A stretch of DNA of 64,000 bases from Acidobacteriota bacterium (GTDB lineage: Bacteria; Acidobacteriota; Blastocatellia; Pyrinomonadales; Pyrinomonadaceae): contig RFGC01000044.1 in the NCBI GenBank assembly GCA_003697135.1, positions 1 to 64,000 on the forward strand, written 5' to 3'. Positions 17,387-26,959 of the stretch are shown piece after piece (positions within the stretch are counted from its first letter, which is position 1; every line of letters begins with the position of its first letter). The notes below the pieces were generated by a model. The model was not told the origin of the DNA and made no database searches. It was given only the letters and a program-made list of their open reading frames with translations. Made by a program: the position numbers and the translations under genes.

Positions 17387-18658
17387 ATGGAAGAATTTAC
17401 AAAAATCGGAGAACGAATAGAAAAAATCTGGCGTGACAAGAATTATTCTGAGGTTAGCTTTCCTGATATAGCGGCTGAAGCGCTTGAAGAAGCGGAATTA
17501 CCAAAAAAGTTTTCGGCTTTCGACGTGATGAAATGGGCACTTCGGACGTCTTCTTTGCCAGAGCAAAAGGACTTGCGTGGCAGATTCGGCGATCCGCCGA
17601 TCACAATCTATAACAGTTTGCGTTTTCATGTTGATGTTTACTTCTGGCTTGAAGGCACTACTACAATTCATCAGCATGCTTTCTGTGGGGCTTTTCAGGT
17701 TTTTCATGGCTCAAGCCTTCATAGCATTTATGACTTTGAAGTTGAAGAACCGATAAATTTCTTCACCGAACTTGGCAAGGTAAATTTCCAAAAATGTGAA
17801 TTGCTGAAAGTTGGTGATATTCGCAAAATTCTTCCCGGAAGAGAATTCATACATGCTCTTTTTCATCTCGATCAACCGTCGGCAACCATTGTGATCCGAA
17901 CTCACAGAAGCCCACTTCATCTACCGCAGTTTGATTACAGAAAGCCTTGTCTTGCTATTGACCCGTTTTTTGAAGAACCAAACATGATTAAAAAATTCCA
18001 AACGGTTTCTTCGATCTTGAGATTGAATCTGGCAGAAGCAGACGATTTGATCTCTGAAATCATAGAAAACTCAGATTTTCAGACCACTTTTTTGCTACTT
18101 TCTTTTGTCAAGGATCACCTAGATAACAACAAAATGAACCGAATCTTCAGCCTGCAAAATTCACAGCAACGGTTCAACAAATTCCTAGAAGTTGCAGTTA
18201 AAAGGCATGGCAATCGAGCAAACGTTTTGCCTTCGATTTTTCATAATCAACACAGAATATTGGAAATTGTTCGGCGTCGTAGCTACATAACAAATAGCGA
18301 ACATCGGTTTTTTCTAGCATTGCTGATGAATCTGGAAGGAAAGAAAAACATTTTGAAGCTCGTAGAAGCTAGGTTTCCTCAGTTCGACCCTATTGAGAAA
18401 GTGCTTGATTGGATTGATGAATTGTCTCGCACAAAAGTTTTTGATGGAAGTTTGCAAAATGCTCTTGGAATTGATGATTTCGACCATTTCGATCTGATTG
18501 CTCTAGAAAGCCATCTCAAAAACTTCACAACCGAACAAGAAAGAGAATTTCTGAAGCATTCTTGCGATGTTGAGCCGACGGAAGAAATTTTGAAAAAGGT
18601 TACCGAAAGAAAAAAGAAACTCAGCCAAGCAGTCGTTTTAGAGCCGCTTTTTTTGTGA
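17387..18658 (+). CDS. uncharacterised protein with N-terminal cupin-like fold
   Basis: I do not recognise a named family for this 423-residue protein. The N-terminal 190 residues look like a cupin: G90 followed by H95-x-H97, then G101 and a YDF strand, and a second motif PG (150-151) followed by H156 and H160. These histidines could bind a metal, as in cysteine dioxygenase-like enzymes. The remaining 230 residues are mainly helical and charged, without recognisable motif. No signal peptide is seen. It directly follows a small membrane protein gene and converges with hmgA. An enzymatic role is possible but unproven. Confidence 0.6.
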   Translation: MEEFTKIGERIEKIWRDKNYSEVSFPDIAAEALEEAELPKKFSAFDVMKWALRTSSLPEQKDLRGRFGDPPITIYNSLRFHVDVYFWLEGTTTIHQHAFCGAFQVFHGSSLHSIYDFEVEEPINFFTELGKVNFQKCELLKVGDIRKILPGREFIHALFHLDQPSATIVIRTHRSPLHLPQFDYRKPCLAIDPFFEEPNMIKKFQTVSSILRLNLAEADDLISEIIENSDFQTTFLLLSFVKDHLDNNKMNRIFSLQNSQQRFNKFLEVAVKRHGNRANVLPSIFHNQHRILEIVRRRSYITNSEHRFFLALLMNLEGKKNILKLVEARFPQFDPIEKVLDWIDELSRTKVFDGSLQNALGIDDFDHFDLIALESHLKNFTTEQEREFLKHSCDVEPTEEILKKVTERKKKLSQAVVLEPLFL

Positions 18659-18697
18659 ATCAAGAAGATAAGCAAAAATAGAAAGTCACAAAACGAA

Positions 18698-18737
18698 GGC
18701 AGGGATCAAGTCTTGAAGTTTTTTCGCAGACCCTGCC
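18698..18737 (-). terminator. possible terminator overlapping the end of hmgA
   Basis: GGCAGGG at 18698-18704 pairs with CCCTGCC at 18731-18737, leaving a 26-base loop. On the minus strand the stem is followed by TTCGTTTTG. The upstream arm overlaps the last codons of hmgA. It would end the phhA-hppD-hmgA transcript. Confidence 0.4.
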
Positions 18738-20010
18738 AACATTTGTAGTAATCTTTTTGCAAAGCTGTTGTTTCCATTGCAAATTTTGTTGGGCGAATGA
18801 CGTAGCGCGACTCAAACATAAATGCCATCGTGCCTTCCAGTTTTTGGGGTTTCAAGTCGGAGTTAGTAGCCTTCTCAAAGGCTTCAACGTCTGGACCGTG
18901 AGCCGACATGCAATTATGAAGAGAACCACCGCCGGGAACGAAACCGTGTTCTTTTGCATCGTAAACGCCGTAGCAAAGGCCCATGTATTCACTCATGACG
19001 TTGCGATGATACCAGGGCGGACGAAATGTGTGTTCGGCTACCAACCAACGATCGGGAAATATCACGAAATCAACGTTTGCTACGCCTTGTTCATGAGAAG
19101 GCGATGTTAAAACGGTAAAAATCGAAGGATCCGGATGGTCGAAAGAAATTGAGCCAATTGTATTGAATCGGCGAAGGTCATATTTGTAAGGTGCATAATT
19201 ACCATGCCATGCGACCACATCAAGCGGTGAATGATCGATCTCGCATGCCCAGAAATTTCCGCCAAACTTTGCTATTAGTTCAAACTTACCTTCTCGGTCT
19301 TCAAACCATGCCACAGGCGTTTCAAAATCCCGTGGATTGGCGAGTCCATTAGCGCCGATTGGTCCTAGCTCAGGCAGGCGAAAATATGCGCCGTAGTTTT
19401 CGCAAATATATCCGCGTGCCTCTCCATCGGGTAGTTCAACACGAAATTTCAAGCCTCTAGGCAAAACTGCGATTTCACCTGATTTTATCTCCAAAATCCC
19501 AAGCTCTGTCAAAAAACGCACTCTGTTTCTTTCAGCCACAACGAGCATTTCGCCATCGGCATTGTAGAAGAACCTATCAGTCATGTCTTTGTTGCAGGCG
19601 TAGATATGAATTGCTATCCCAGCCTGCATAAACAAATCGCCATTTCCGGCAATTGTTTTGATACCTTCAATAAAGTCAACCTTTTCTTGAGGCATCGGAA
19701 GCGGGTCCCAACGAAGTTGATTCGGTGTTGTCGGCACTTCGTTAAAGGGTGATGACTTGAAAAACTCGAAATTCGTTTGCCGAAACGGCAGATGCAGAAC
19801 CGAAGGTCTTATTCGATACGTCCACGTTCTTTTGTTCAAAAGACGTGGCGTTGTAAACGAAGTGCCACTGAATTGTTCCGCATAGAGTCCGTAAGCGGGC
19901 TTCTGCGGTGAGTTTTGTCCGATTGGCAACGCTCCCTTTATCGCCTCTGTGGCAAATTCATTTCCAAATCCGGTTTGATACTTCAGTTCTTCTATGACTG
20001 TAGGTTTCAT
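18706..20010 (-). CDS. hmgA: homogentisate 1,2-dioxygenase
   Basis: HmgA opens the ring of homogentisate with O2 to give maleylacetoacetate. The 434-residue length and motifs fit: the opening [13 protein letters not shown], the middle [16 protein letters not shown], and the iron-site region with [10 protein letters not shown] and nearby glutamates. It is the last gene of phhA-hppD-hmgA, 16 bp after hppD, and has an AAGGGAG ribosome site. The next enzymes (maleylacetoacetate isomerase and fumarylacetoacetase) are not in this window. Confidence 0.96.
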   Translation of the reverse strand: MKPTVIEELKYQTGFGNEFATEAIKGALPIGQNSPQKPAYGLYAEQFSGTSFTTPRLLNKRTWTYRIRPSVLHLPFRQTNFEFFKSSPFNEVPTTPNQLRWDPLPMPQEKVDFIEGIKTIAGNGDLFMQAGIAIHIYACNKDMTDRFFYNADGEMLVVAERNRVRFLTELGILEIKSGEIAVLPRGLKFRVELPDGEARGYICENYGAYFRLPELGPIGANGLANPRDFETPVAWFEDREGKFELIAKFGGNFWACEIDHSPLDVVAWHGNYAPYKYDLRRFNTIGSISFDHPDPSIFTVLTSPSHEQGVANVDFVIFPDRWLVAEHTFRPPWYHRNVMSEYMGLCYGVYDAKEHGFVPGGGSLHNCMSAHGPDVEAFEKATNSDLKPQKLEGTMAFMFESRYVIRPTKFAMETTALQKDYYKCWQGLRKNFKT

Positions 20011-20026
20011 ATTCGCTTATTCTCCC

Positions 20027-21160
20027 TTAAAACAGGTTCCCTCTGCGCTTTTGCTCTTCTTCTATTGAAATGAACAGAGCTTTGAAATTTCCTTTTCCGA
20101 AGCCCTTACAGCCTTTGCGTTGAAGAATCTCAAAAAACAGTGTCGGGCGGTCTTCTACGGGCTTGGTGAATATCTGCAAAAGATAACCGTCTTCGTCTCT
20201 ATCAACCAGAATGCCTAAACGTCGCAAGTCTTCCAAATTTTCGTCAATCTTGCCTACTCTATCTGGCAAAGCTTCATAGTAAGTATCGGGAACTCTTAGG
20301 AACTCAATACCGTTTTCCTGTAGTTTGCTGACTGTGTGAATTATATCTTTGCAAAGAAGGGCGATGTGTTGAACTCCAGGTGATTTGTAATAGTCGAGAT
20401 ATTCTTGTATTTGGCTTTTTCCTCTTCTACCTTCAGCAGGTTCGTTGATAGGGAATTTTATGTTATGGCTTCCGTCAGACATGACGATTGACATTAGAGC
20501 AGAATATTCGGTTGAGATATCGTTATCATCAAAAGTAATATAGCGATGAAAGCCCATCACGTCACGGTAAAAGTCACACCAATAATTCATTTTGCCTAGT
20601 TCTACGTTGCCGACGATGTGATCGATGAGTTGGATACCGACTCCTTCGCCTTCGACCTTTTGCTCGATAAATCCCGGAAGAAAAGGACCTTTGTAGCTGT
20701 GATGCCCATTGCTTTGGGTAGTAGAATCACCATTGTTGTATGAAATGAAAGAATGAATCGTATCGCCGTAAGTGTGAATGGCGGCTCTGCGGACCGAGCC
20801 GAATTCGTCTTTCAAATCGTGTGGTTCTATGGCTGATTTCGCACCTCGTCTTATGGCTTCTTCGTAAGCTTTATCAGCATCTTCAACCAAAAATGCTATG
20901 TCGCGGACTCCGTCGCCGTGCAACTTGATATGTTCGGCGGCTGGATGATCAGGTTCTAGCGGAGTCGTAAATACGAAGGTAACTCGATTTTGTCTCATTA
21001 CGTAGCTTGTGGTTTCCCGATTTCCAGTTTCAAGACCTGAATAGGCGATTCGGGAAAAACCAAAAGCCTTGCGATAGTAGAATTCAGCTTGTTTTGCATT
21101 TCCTACATAAAACTCAACATGATGAATTTTCTTCAGTCCCAAAGGATTTTCTTGGCTCAT
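20027..21160 (-). CDS. hppD: 4-hydroxyphenylpyruvate dioxygenase
   Basis: This iron enzyme converts 4-hydroxyphenylpyruvate and O2 to homogentisate in tyrosine breakdown. The 377-residue protein has two vicinal-oxygen-chelate halves. Iron ligands are recognisable as the histidines in DHIVGNVE and VQHIALL and the glutamate in FFEILQRKG. The C-terminal [11 protein letters not shown] is diagnostic. AAAGGAG precedes the ATG. It sits between phhA (43 bp) and hmgA (16 bp) on the same strand. Confidence 0.97.
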   Translation of the reverse strand: MSQENPLGLKKIHHVEFYVGNAKQAEFYYRKAFGFSRIAYSGLETGNRETTSYVMRQNRVTFVFTTPLEPDHPAAEHIKLHGDGVRDIAFLVEDADKAYEEAIRRGAKSAIEPHDLKDEFGSVRRAAIHTYGDTIHSFISYNNGDSTTQSNGHHSYKGPFLPGFIEQKVEGEGVGIQLIDHIVGNVELGKMNYWCDFYRDVMGFHRYITFDDNDISTEYSALMSIVMSDGSHNIKFPINEPAEGRRGKSQIQEYLDYYKSPGVQHIALLCKDIIHTVSKLQENGIEFLRVPDTYYEALPDRVGKIDENLEDLRRLGILVDRDEDGYLLQIFTKPVEDRPTLFFEILQRKGCKGFGKGNFKALFISIEEEQKRRGNLF

Positions 21161-21202
21161 AGTTTTCTCCTTTCAAGTTTTTGGTAATTTTCGATAGAAA
21201 TC

Positions 21203-22111
21203 TCACTTTTTGCCGTAAATGAAACTTTCAATGTATTTTTTCGTTTGTTCTTTCAAGTCATTGTAGCTTGGAATAACAAAAAGAAAAGGTTGCATATCCG
21301 AGTAGTTGTATGGCGTATTTATAACTTCTTCTAAATCGAATGGGCGGTGCTCGACCTTGTCGCTGAAAGCGTGTTCAAGCTCGCCGAAGCTCGATAGAAG
21401 TCCTGCACCATAGGCTTTGATAGAGCCGTTTTCTTCGATAAGTCCAAACTCGACGGTAAACCAGTAGAGTCTGCCCAATTCTTCGATTTGCTTATCCGTA
21501 GCAAGTCTAGCACCGTGACCGATGAACTGCGAAAAATCTGCAAAATCGGGATTTGTGAACATTGGTATATGGCCAATTGCTTCATGGATGATGTCCGGTT
21601 CAGGTGTGTAAGCAGGTTGTGAGTGATGTCTAACGTATTGGGTGCAAAGCATGACGCGATAAGAAAGCCAGCTCAAAAAGGCGCGTGTTTCAACCAATCC
21701 TTCAATCGGAGCAAGGCGAAATCCGGTTAGCTCCTTCAGCCGTCGGTTCATTTCAGATAATTGCGGAATGTGATCGCTTGTGAGACCTAGATTCTTTTTT
21801 GCTTCAAGATAAAACGAGCAAGCATACTTTTGATGGAGTTCTTCGAGTTCCTCGAACACATATCGCCAAACGCGCTGCTCACGTGGAGTGTATTCAACAT
21901 CTGTGATCAAGCCAGTTTCACGAAACTTTTTTGCTAGCGAAGCTATGTAGTCACGACGCTTGCGATATTCCGGATCATTCGCTCCGGGATGATCTAGCTC
22001 AAGTTGGTCTATGTGTTCAAAATCCATATCGGTAAACTCAGGCAAATCTTCATCTGTGACACGGAAATTTTCAATCGGAAATGAAACTTGATTAACCGTG
22101 GTGCTTTTCAT
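21203..22111 (-). CDS. phhA: phenylalanine 4-hydroxylase
   Basis: PhhA uses tetrahydropterin, iron and O2 to turn phenylalanine into tyrosine. The iron site is clear: two histidines in [10 protein letters not shown] and the glutamate in WFTVEFGL. I chose the ATG at 22111 because AAAGGAGGG lies just before it; an in-frame start at 22162 would put that ribosome site inside the gene. The protein then has 302 residues, close to other bacterial enzymes. It leads the phhA-hppD-hmgA operon. No pterin carbinolamine dehydratase (phhB) is adjacent. Confidence 0.96.
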   Translation of the reverse strand: MKSTTVNQVSFPIENFRVTDEDLPEFTDMDFEHIDQLELDHPGANDPEYRKRRDYIASLAKKFRETGLITDVEYTPREQRVWRYVFEELEELHQKYACSFYLEAKKNLGLTSDHIPQLSEMNRRLKELTGFRLAPIEGLVETRAFLSWLSYRVMLCTQYVRHHSQPAYTPEPDIIHEAIGHIPMFTNPDFADFSQFIGHGARLATDKQIEELGRLYWFTVEFGLIEENGSIKAYGAGLLSSFGELEHAFSDKVEHRPFDLEEVINTPYNYSDMQPFLFVIPSYNDLKEQTKKYIESFIYGKK

Positions 22112-22241
22112 TTTTCTCCCTCCTTTCGACGGCTGAGAAGTGCATAAGAAATTATAATCCAATCCATTGAAGATGTGAAAACTCTTTGCTTCTATTCCTT
22201 CCTTTAAGGTAAATTTGGATTTTTAGGGGTTTATTTGTGTT

Positions 22242-22703
22242 ATGCTTTTGAGAAAGTTAGGTGTTGCAGTTTCATTTATCTGGCTCGGAATGGTTTTAGC
22301 TATTTCCTTCATGGAAGCTCCATTGAAATTTCAAGCGCCGAACGTGACTTTAGAAATAGGGCTTGGCATCGGAAGATTGGTCTTCAAGGCTTTGAACATA
22401 ATTGAACTAATTTTTCTTTTTATTCTTATTTTGTCGATTTTTGAAGGAAAGAAATTTGATAGGACTTTGGGACGCCTTTATTTTGGATTGTTTTTTGTGT
22501 TGGTTGCACAATCAAGCTGGCTTTTACCGATTCTTGACGCTAGAGCCATTATGATAATTTCGGGTCAAAAGGTTGAGCCTTCTTATGCTCATCTTACTTA
22601 TGTTGTTCTGGAAATCTGCAAAGTTTTCTTGCTCATAGCCTTTGGAGTTGTTTCGATGAAAAGGCTGGCAGAAAGTGCAAGCGATTCTAGCGGTTTGAAA
22701 TAG
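22242..22703 (+). CDS. conserved hypothetical membrane protein with four helices
   Basis: The 153-residue protein has four hydrophobic helices (about 7-27, 52-68, 79-97 and 120-140). Between the first two lies an EAPLKFQAP motif that I recall from uncharacterised proteins in Proteobacteria. The function is unknown. It is divergent from phhA across 130 bp and converges with pxpA, 12 bp away. Confidence 0.7.
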   Translation: MLLRKLGVAVSFIWLGMVLAISFMEAPLKFQAPNVTLEIGLGIGRLVFKALNIIELIFLFILILSIFEGKKFDRTLGRLYFGLFFVLVAQSSWLLPILDARAIMIISGQKVEPSYAHLTYVVLEICKVFLLIAFGVVSMKRLAESASDSSGLK

Positions 22704-22715
22704 TGATTTTTAAGC

Positions 22716-23492
22716 CTAATTGATTGCTTTAATCTGAATACCATTTTTTCGCAGTTCTGAGTTTATTGCGGCGGCAAATTCAAGTGCATTCTCGCCGTCG
22801 CCGTGAATGCAGATGGTTTCTGCTTTGATCGGTATAACTTTTCCGTCAGTTGCCGTTACGGTTTGAGTTCTTACCATCTGAAGAACTTGGTTGATGGCTT
22901 TTGCTGTGTCTTTTATCAAAGCATTTTGGAAGGTGCGTGGGGTTAAAGTTCCGTCTGGCTGGTAGGTTCTATCGGCAAACACTTCCGAAGCAGTCTTAAG
23001 GCCGATTTTGTCTGCTTCCGTTATTAGATGGCTTCCTGAAAGCCCGTAAAACACAAGCGAAGAATCTACGGCCTTCACGGCTTCTGCTATGGCTTTTGCA
23101 GTAGCAGGATTTTTAGCCGCTTGATTGTAAAGCGCGCCGTGTGGTTTTACGTGATGGAGTTTTCCGCCGAGAGCTTCGCAGATACCTTTCAATGCTGAAA
23201 CCTGATACAGGACAATATCGAAAATTTCCTGCTCCGCCATTTTGATTTCTCTTCTACCAAAGCCTTGCAAGTCAGGAAATGACGGATGCGCTCCGATGGC
23301 AACATTTTTTCTAATTGCAAGCTCTACAGTTTTTCTGATGACGGAAGGATCGCCTGCATGGAATCCACAAGCTATATTGACTGAAGAAACATAATCCATC
23401 AGTTTTTCGTCGCATCCCATGTGCCACGCGCCGAAGCTTTCGCCCATATCGCAGTTCAGGTCAATTACCAGTGTTTTCAACTCTTCTGCCAT
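22716..23492 (-). CDS. pxpA: 5-oxoprolinase subunit A (LamB/YcsF family)
   Basis: PxpA, with PxpB and PxpC, hydrolyses 5-oxoproline to glutamate using ATP. The protein carries the family signature IDLNCDMGESFG near its N terminus, ACGFHAGD, and KPHGALYNQ. About 258 residues is typical. An in-frame ATG at 23507 would add five residues; I prefer 23492. The start overlaps the end of the pxpC-type gene, so translation is likely coupled. No pxpB lies between or beside them, which is unusual. Confidence 0.9.
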   Translation of the reverse strand: MAEELKTLVIDLNCDMGESFGAWHMGCDEKLMDYVSSVNIACGFHAGDPSVIRKTVELAIRKNVAIGAHPSFPDLQGFGRREIKMAEQEIFDIVLYQVSALKGICEALGGKLHHVKPHGALYNQAAKNPATAKAIAEAVKAVDSSLVFYGLSGSHLITEADKIGLKTASEVFADRTYQPDGTLTPRTFQNALIKDTAKAINQVLQMVRTQTVTATDGKVIPIKAETICIHGDGENALEFAAAINSELRKNGIQIKAIN

Positions 23493-24439
23493 AGTCTCAC
23501 AGCCCATTTCAAGAATTTCAAATCTCTTTCTCTCATCAAAAGCAGTTCTTCTGCTTCTTCTTCAGAAATCATCTCGAAATAGAGTTTGTCATTAGGGCTT
23601 AGCTGAGCGACCAAAGGCAGGTCAACTTCTATGACATGAGCAATACGCGGGTAACCACCGGAAGTTTGATGATCTGCCATTAGAATTACCATTTGCCCAT
23701 CGGGAAGAAGTTGTATAGTTCCGAAACTAACTGCTGAAGAAACCATCTCAGTTTCATCAATCAAGTAAAGCGGTTCGCCTTCGAGTCGAAAGCCCATTCT
23801 GTCGGAAAGATGAGATATTTTGAAGCTCTTTTTGAGAAGATTCTCGACGCTAACAGCAGTTAGCTTACCGAATTCTGCTCCGGGGATAATTCTAACGGTT
23901 GGAAAATGACTGTAGCGCGGGATTAGATCACTGGAGATTCTTACTCTTGCAAAAACATCGGCATAAGATTTTCCGTTGGTTTGTGATTCTTTCAAAAAGA
24001 TTCGGTCGCCTTTTTGTAGGTTTTTTCCAAAACCAACTTTCAAATTTGCACTTGCTGAACCGAGCCATTTTTCAGTTTGAAAGCCACCACGCACAGCCAG
24101 ATAACATCTGGCGCCAGAAATTTTTTGCTTGAAACTTAAGCGACTACCTTTTTTCGCCTCAATTACGCGCCAATTTTCTACTCTAACTTCGTCAAGATGG
24201 GCTGAAAAATCAGCCCCGCCTAGCGCAAATAAGGTGTCTTGTTCAAACTCAAACACTGGTGCGGGAAAATGGATTTCTAAAGCGGCTTCGTTTTCTTCAT
24301 TTCCAAGCAGAATGTTTATAAGTCGAACCGCATGGGAATCCATTGCTCCGCCGGGATTGATGCCAAAGCGACGAAATCCGTTTCTACCTAAATCCTGAAA
24401 AGTCGTCAAAATTCCTTGCTCCAATACCAAAAGCGACAT
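23477..24439 (-). CDS. pxpC: 5-oxoprolinase subunit C-like (biotin-dependent carboxyltransferase / KipA family)
   Basis: The 320-residue protein matches the PxpC/KipA family: opening QGILTTFQDLGR, then GINPGGAMDSHAVRLINILLGN, ALGGADFSA and GGYPRIAHVIEVDLPL. In E. coli and B. subtilis it works with PxpB as the ATP-using half of 5-oxoprolinase. Here it overlaps pxpA by 16 bases. The PxpB/KipI subunit, normally fused or just upstream, is not seen, so the assembly of this enzyme is an open point. Confidence 0.88.
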   Translation of the reverse strand: MSLLVLEQGILTTFQDLGRNGFRRFGINPGGAMDSHAVRLINILLGNEENEAALEIHFPAPVFEFEQDTLFALGGADFSAHLDEVRVENWRVIEAKKGSRLSFKQKISGARCYLAVRGGFQTEKWLGSASANLKVGFGKNLQKGDRIFLKESQTNGKSYADVFARVRISSDLIPRYSHFPTVRIIPGAEFGKLTAVSVENLLKKSFKISHLSDRMGFRLEGEPLYLIDETEMVSSAVSFGTIQLLPDGQMVILMADHQTSGGYPRIAHVIEVDLPLVAQLSPNDKLYFEMISEEEAEELLLMRERDLKFLKWAVRLWQKS

Positions 24440-24514
24440 AGACTTCTGAAATCTTGATTATAATTCGATTCTTCGTTCCTTCTGTAATACGTTTATTAGG
24501 TTTGTTTTTAGTTG

Positions 24515-25687
24515 CTAGTTGATTTTTTCTATATCGTATGAAATCCCGCGCCAGACTATTTTCTTTAAAAACATTGCGCAAACACAATTGTAAAGGTAAA
24601 CAGAAGGCGAGATGAGCCATAGGGTTGAATGCGTTAGATATTGGTATTTAAGGTCGTAATTTTTCAGCACTAAGCTAACGGCTTTCAAACGCAAAAGGCT
24701 TTTTCCAATGCTGAATAGTGACACTGAAAACACAGAGCCGGTGGCAATCCAAGACACAGGCGATCTGAAGGCATCTAGAAAGGCAATCAAAAATGACCAT
24801 AGAAAGACCAGATTGAACAAAAATGAGCCGAGAAGGCAGTTTATCCACAAGTGAGGAGCATAAGCGCGAGTGATTTTCATTTGTCTGTTCGTGAATTCCA
24901 GCATTTGACGGAAAGAGACGTCTTCAAGCGTTGCTGTCATTGCTTTCGGCACGAAAAAGACTTTCAAACCTGCTTCTTTGATTGCATTCGTTACAACGAA
25001 ATCATCTGAAAGTTTGCCGCGCCATTTTTCTCGCACTTTGCATTTCTCGAAGGTTTCTTTTCTTAGAGCCATCGAGCCGCCCCAGCAAAAATTCGATTCG
25101 GTGTTTCTACCGAGAGCCGATGCGACTGAAGCATTCCACACGGAGCGGAGTTCTGAAGCGAGATTTCTCTTCTTTGAAATCATCCAACGATAGCCAGTTG
25201 TCGCACCTATAGTTTCGTCTTTGAGCGGTTCGACTAGTGATTTCAGCCAGTCTTCATTCATTCTGGCATCGGAATCAGCAAAAACGAAAACTGCTGATTC
25301 TGCCGATGTGAAATCTAAAGCATAACGTAGATTGTGAATTTTTTGCCCTTCATTTCGGGCTTTTCCTGCTACCAAAAGAGATGATTTGACGTTTTTATTT
25401 TCGGTGATTAACTTTTTTATGACAGCAGCGGCTTCGTCATCTTCGGAGTCCACGACAAACAAAATTTCATATTGCGGATAATCTTGCCTGAAGAGCATTC
25501 TCAAATTTTCTTCAAGACCTTGATCAAGACCACGACAAGGCACAATGACCGAAGCCATCGGGCTAAAACAAGCATCTTTTTTTGAAAGCTCTTCTTTGAA
25601 AAATGCCAAATAATCAAGCCCTTTGCTGAAGGATTTGTAGCTTGTCCAAACCAAAATAGATGCAAACACGACGTAAACAATTTCCAT
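24515..25687 (-). CDS. membrane glycosyltransferase, ceramide glucosyltransferase-like (GT2/GT21)
   Basis: This 390-residue protein has an N-terminal membrane anchor (about 3-18), a GT-A catalytic domain (about 45-250) and three or four C-terminal helices. Catalytic markers are SVIVPCRG (46-53), the metal-binding DSD at 138-140, SDD at 227-229, and RQMKITRAY (268-276) in the place of the usual QxxRW. This layout resembles ceramide glucosyltransferase and the related hopanoid-linked HpnI. The lipid acceptor cannot be stated from sequence. It is not closely linked to other lipid genes. Confidence 0.75.
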   Translation of the reverse strand: MEIVYVVFASILVWTSYKSFSKGLDYLAFFKEELSKKDACFSPMASVIVPCRGLDQGLEENLRMLFRQDYPQYEILFVVDSEDDEAAAVIKKLITENKNVKSSLLVAGKARNEGQKIHNLRYALDFTSAESAVFVFADSDARMNEDWLKSLVEPLKDETIGATTGYRWMISKKRNLASELRSVWNASVASALGRNTESNFCWGGSMALRKETFEKCKVREKWRGKLSDDFVVTNAIKEAGLKVFFVPKAMTATLEDVSFRQMLEFTNRQMKITRAYAPHLWINCLLGSFLFNLVFLWSFLIAFLDAFRSPVSWIATGSVFSVSLFSIGKSLLRLKAVSLVLKNYDLKYQYLTHSTLWLISPSVYLYNCVCAMFLKKIVWRGISYDIEKIN

Positions 25688-25782
25688 AAGTCAGTAGTCA
25701 GAACGCAGAATCAGAAATTATAGCATCTGAACAGTCTTAAGGACTCGTCTTCAGTTTCGAGTCGCAAAGATTTCGGTTCTGA

Positions 25783-25811
25783 TTGACGGCTGAATCTTTT
25801 GACCATAAACT
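25783..25811 (+). promoter_or_regulatory. candidate promoter for hemH
   Basis: TTGACG at 25783-25788, a 17-base spacer and TAAACT at 25806-25811 resemble a sigma-70 promoter, about 70 bp before hemH. Confidence 0.4.
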
Positions 25812-25882
25812 TAGAGCTATAGGAAGATTGCGCATCGCTTCGGTTTTAAGAAAAATCTAAACAGAAAGACTTTTTACCATTT

Positions 25883-26875
25883 ATGAAGATTGGTGTAGTG
25901 TTGTTGAATTTAGGAGGCCCTGATTCGCTTGAGGCGGTTGAACCGTTTTTGTTTAATCTTTTCAACGATCCTGAAATAATAGATTTCCCTTTGAGTTTTC
26001 TTTTCCGCAAACAACTTGCAAGATTGATTTCGTCACTGCGTGCTCCAAGAATTCAAAAGCAATACGAACAAATTGGAGGAAAATCTCCCATCGTTGAGCT
26101 TACCAACAAGCAAGCTGAACTACTCGAAGGAAAATTGCAATCTGAAGGACTCGACGCAAGGGTTTATGTTGCGATGCGATATTGGCATCCTTTCACACAA
26201 GAGGCAATGGAAAAAATCGAAAAAGATGGCGTTGACCAAGTAGTTTTGCTTCCGCTTTATCCGCAGTTTTCAAAAGCAACTACGGGTTCGAGTTTCAAGG
26301 AATGGGATAGATGCATGGCTGAAAGACCAAATTTGCAAGGCATCGAAGTTAAGAGAATCGCCGACTATCACGATTTTGAGCCTTATTTAGACGCTGTTAT
26401 TGAGCGAATAGAACAAGGTCTGCAAAGATTTCCCTCAGAAAAACGAAACGAAGTTCACTTGATTTTTTCGGCACACGGAACACCGATGAAACTTGTCCGT
26501 GAAGGTGATCCTTATTCGCATCAGGTCCGACGCACCGTCGAAGCAGTGATGAAACGCGCAGGCTTTGTGCAGAAATATCATCTATGTTTTCAGTCGAAAG
26601 TCGGCCCGCAAAAATGGCTTACTCCAGCAACGCCTGATACAATCGAAGAACTGGCTTCACAAGGCGTCAAAAACATGCTTGTTGTGCCGATTGCTTTTGT
26701 TTCCGATCATTTAGAAACGCTGTTTGAAATCGGCATTGAATACGCCAGACTTGCGAAGGAAAAAGGTGTTGAGCAGTTTGAAGTTACCGAAGGCTTGAAC
26801 GATTCTGAAAAGTTTTCAGAGGCACTGGCGAAGTTGGTGCTTAATCAGGTAAAGGACTCTAAAAACAAGCACTAA
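25883..26875 (+). CDS. hemH: ferrochelatase
   Basis: HemH inserts Fe2+ into protoporphyrin IX to make haem. The 330-residue protein shows VVLLNLGGPDS-like opening, LPLYPQFSKATTGSS, the catalytic histidine in FSAHGTP and QSKVGPQKWLTPAT. It is a soluble, standard-length bacterial enzyme. The protoporphyrinogen oxidase gene follows 84 bp later on the same strand, so the last two steps of haem synthesis are side by side. Confidence 0.96.
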   Translation: MKIGVVLLNLGGPDSLEAVEPFLFNLFNDPEIIDFPLSFLFRKQLARLISSLRAPRIQKQYEQIGGKSPIVELTNKQAELLEGKLQSEGLDARVYVAMRYWHPFTQEAMEKIEKDGVDQVVLLPLYPQFSKATTGSSFKEWDRCMAERPNLQGIEVKRIADYHDFEPYLDAVIERIEQGLQRFPSEKRNEVHLIFSAHGTPMKLVREGDPYSHQVRRTVEAVMKRAGFVQKYHLCFQSKVGPQKWLTPATPDTIEELASQGVKNMLVVPIAFVSDHLETLFEIGIEYARLAKEKGVEQFEVTEGLNDSEKFSEALAKLVLNQVKDSKNKH

Positions 26876-26959
26876 AGCCGAGTGAGTTATCCAGTAAGCT
26901 ACAAAGCACTCATAAAGCGGTAGCTTTGAAACTCTTTGGAGTTTCGGTTTTAGAACCTT

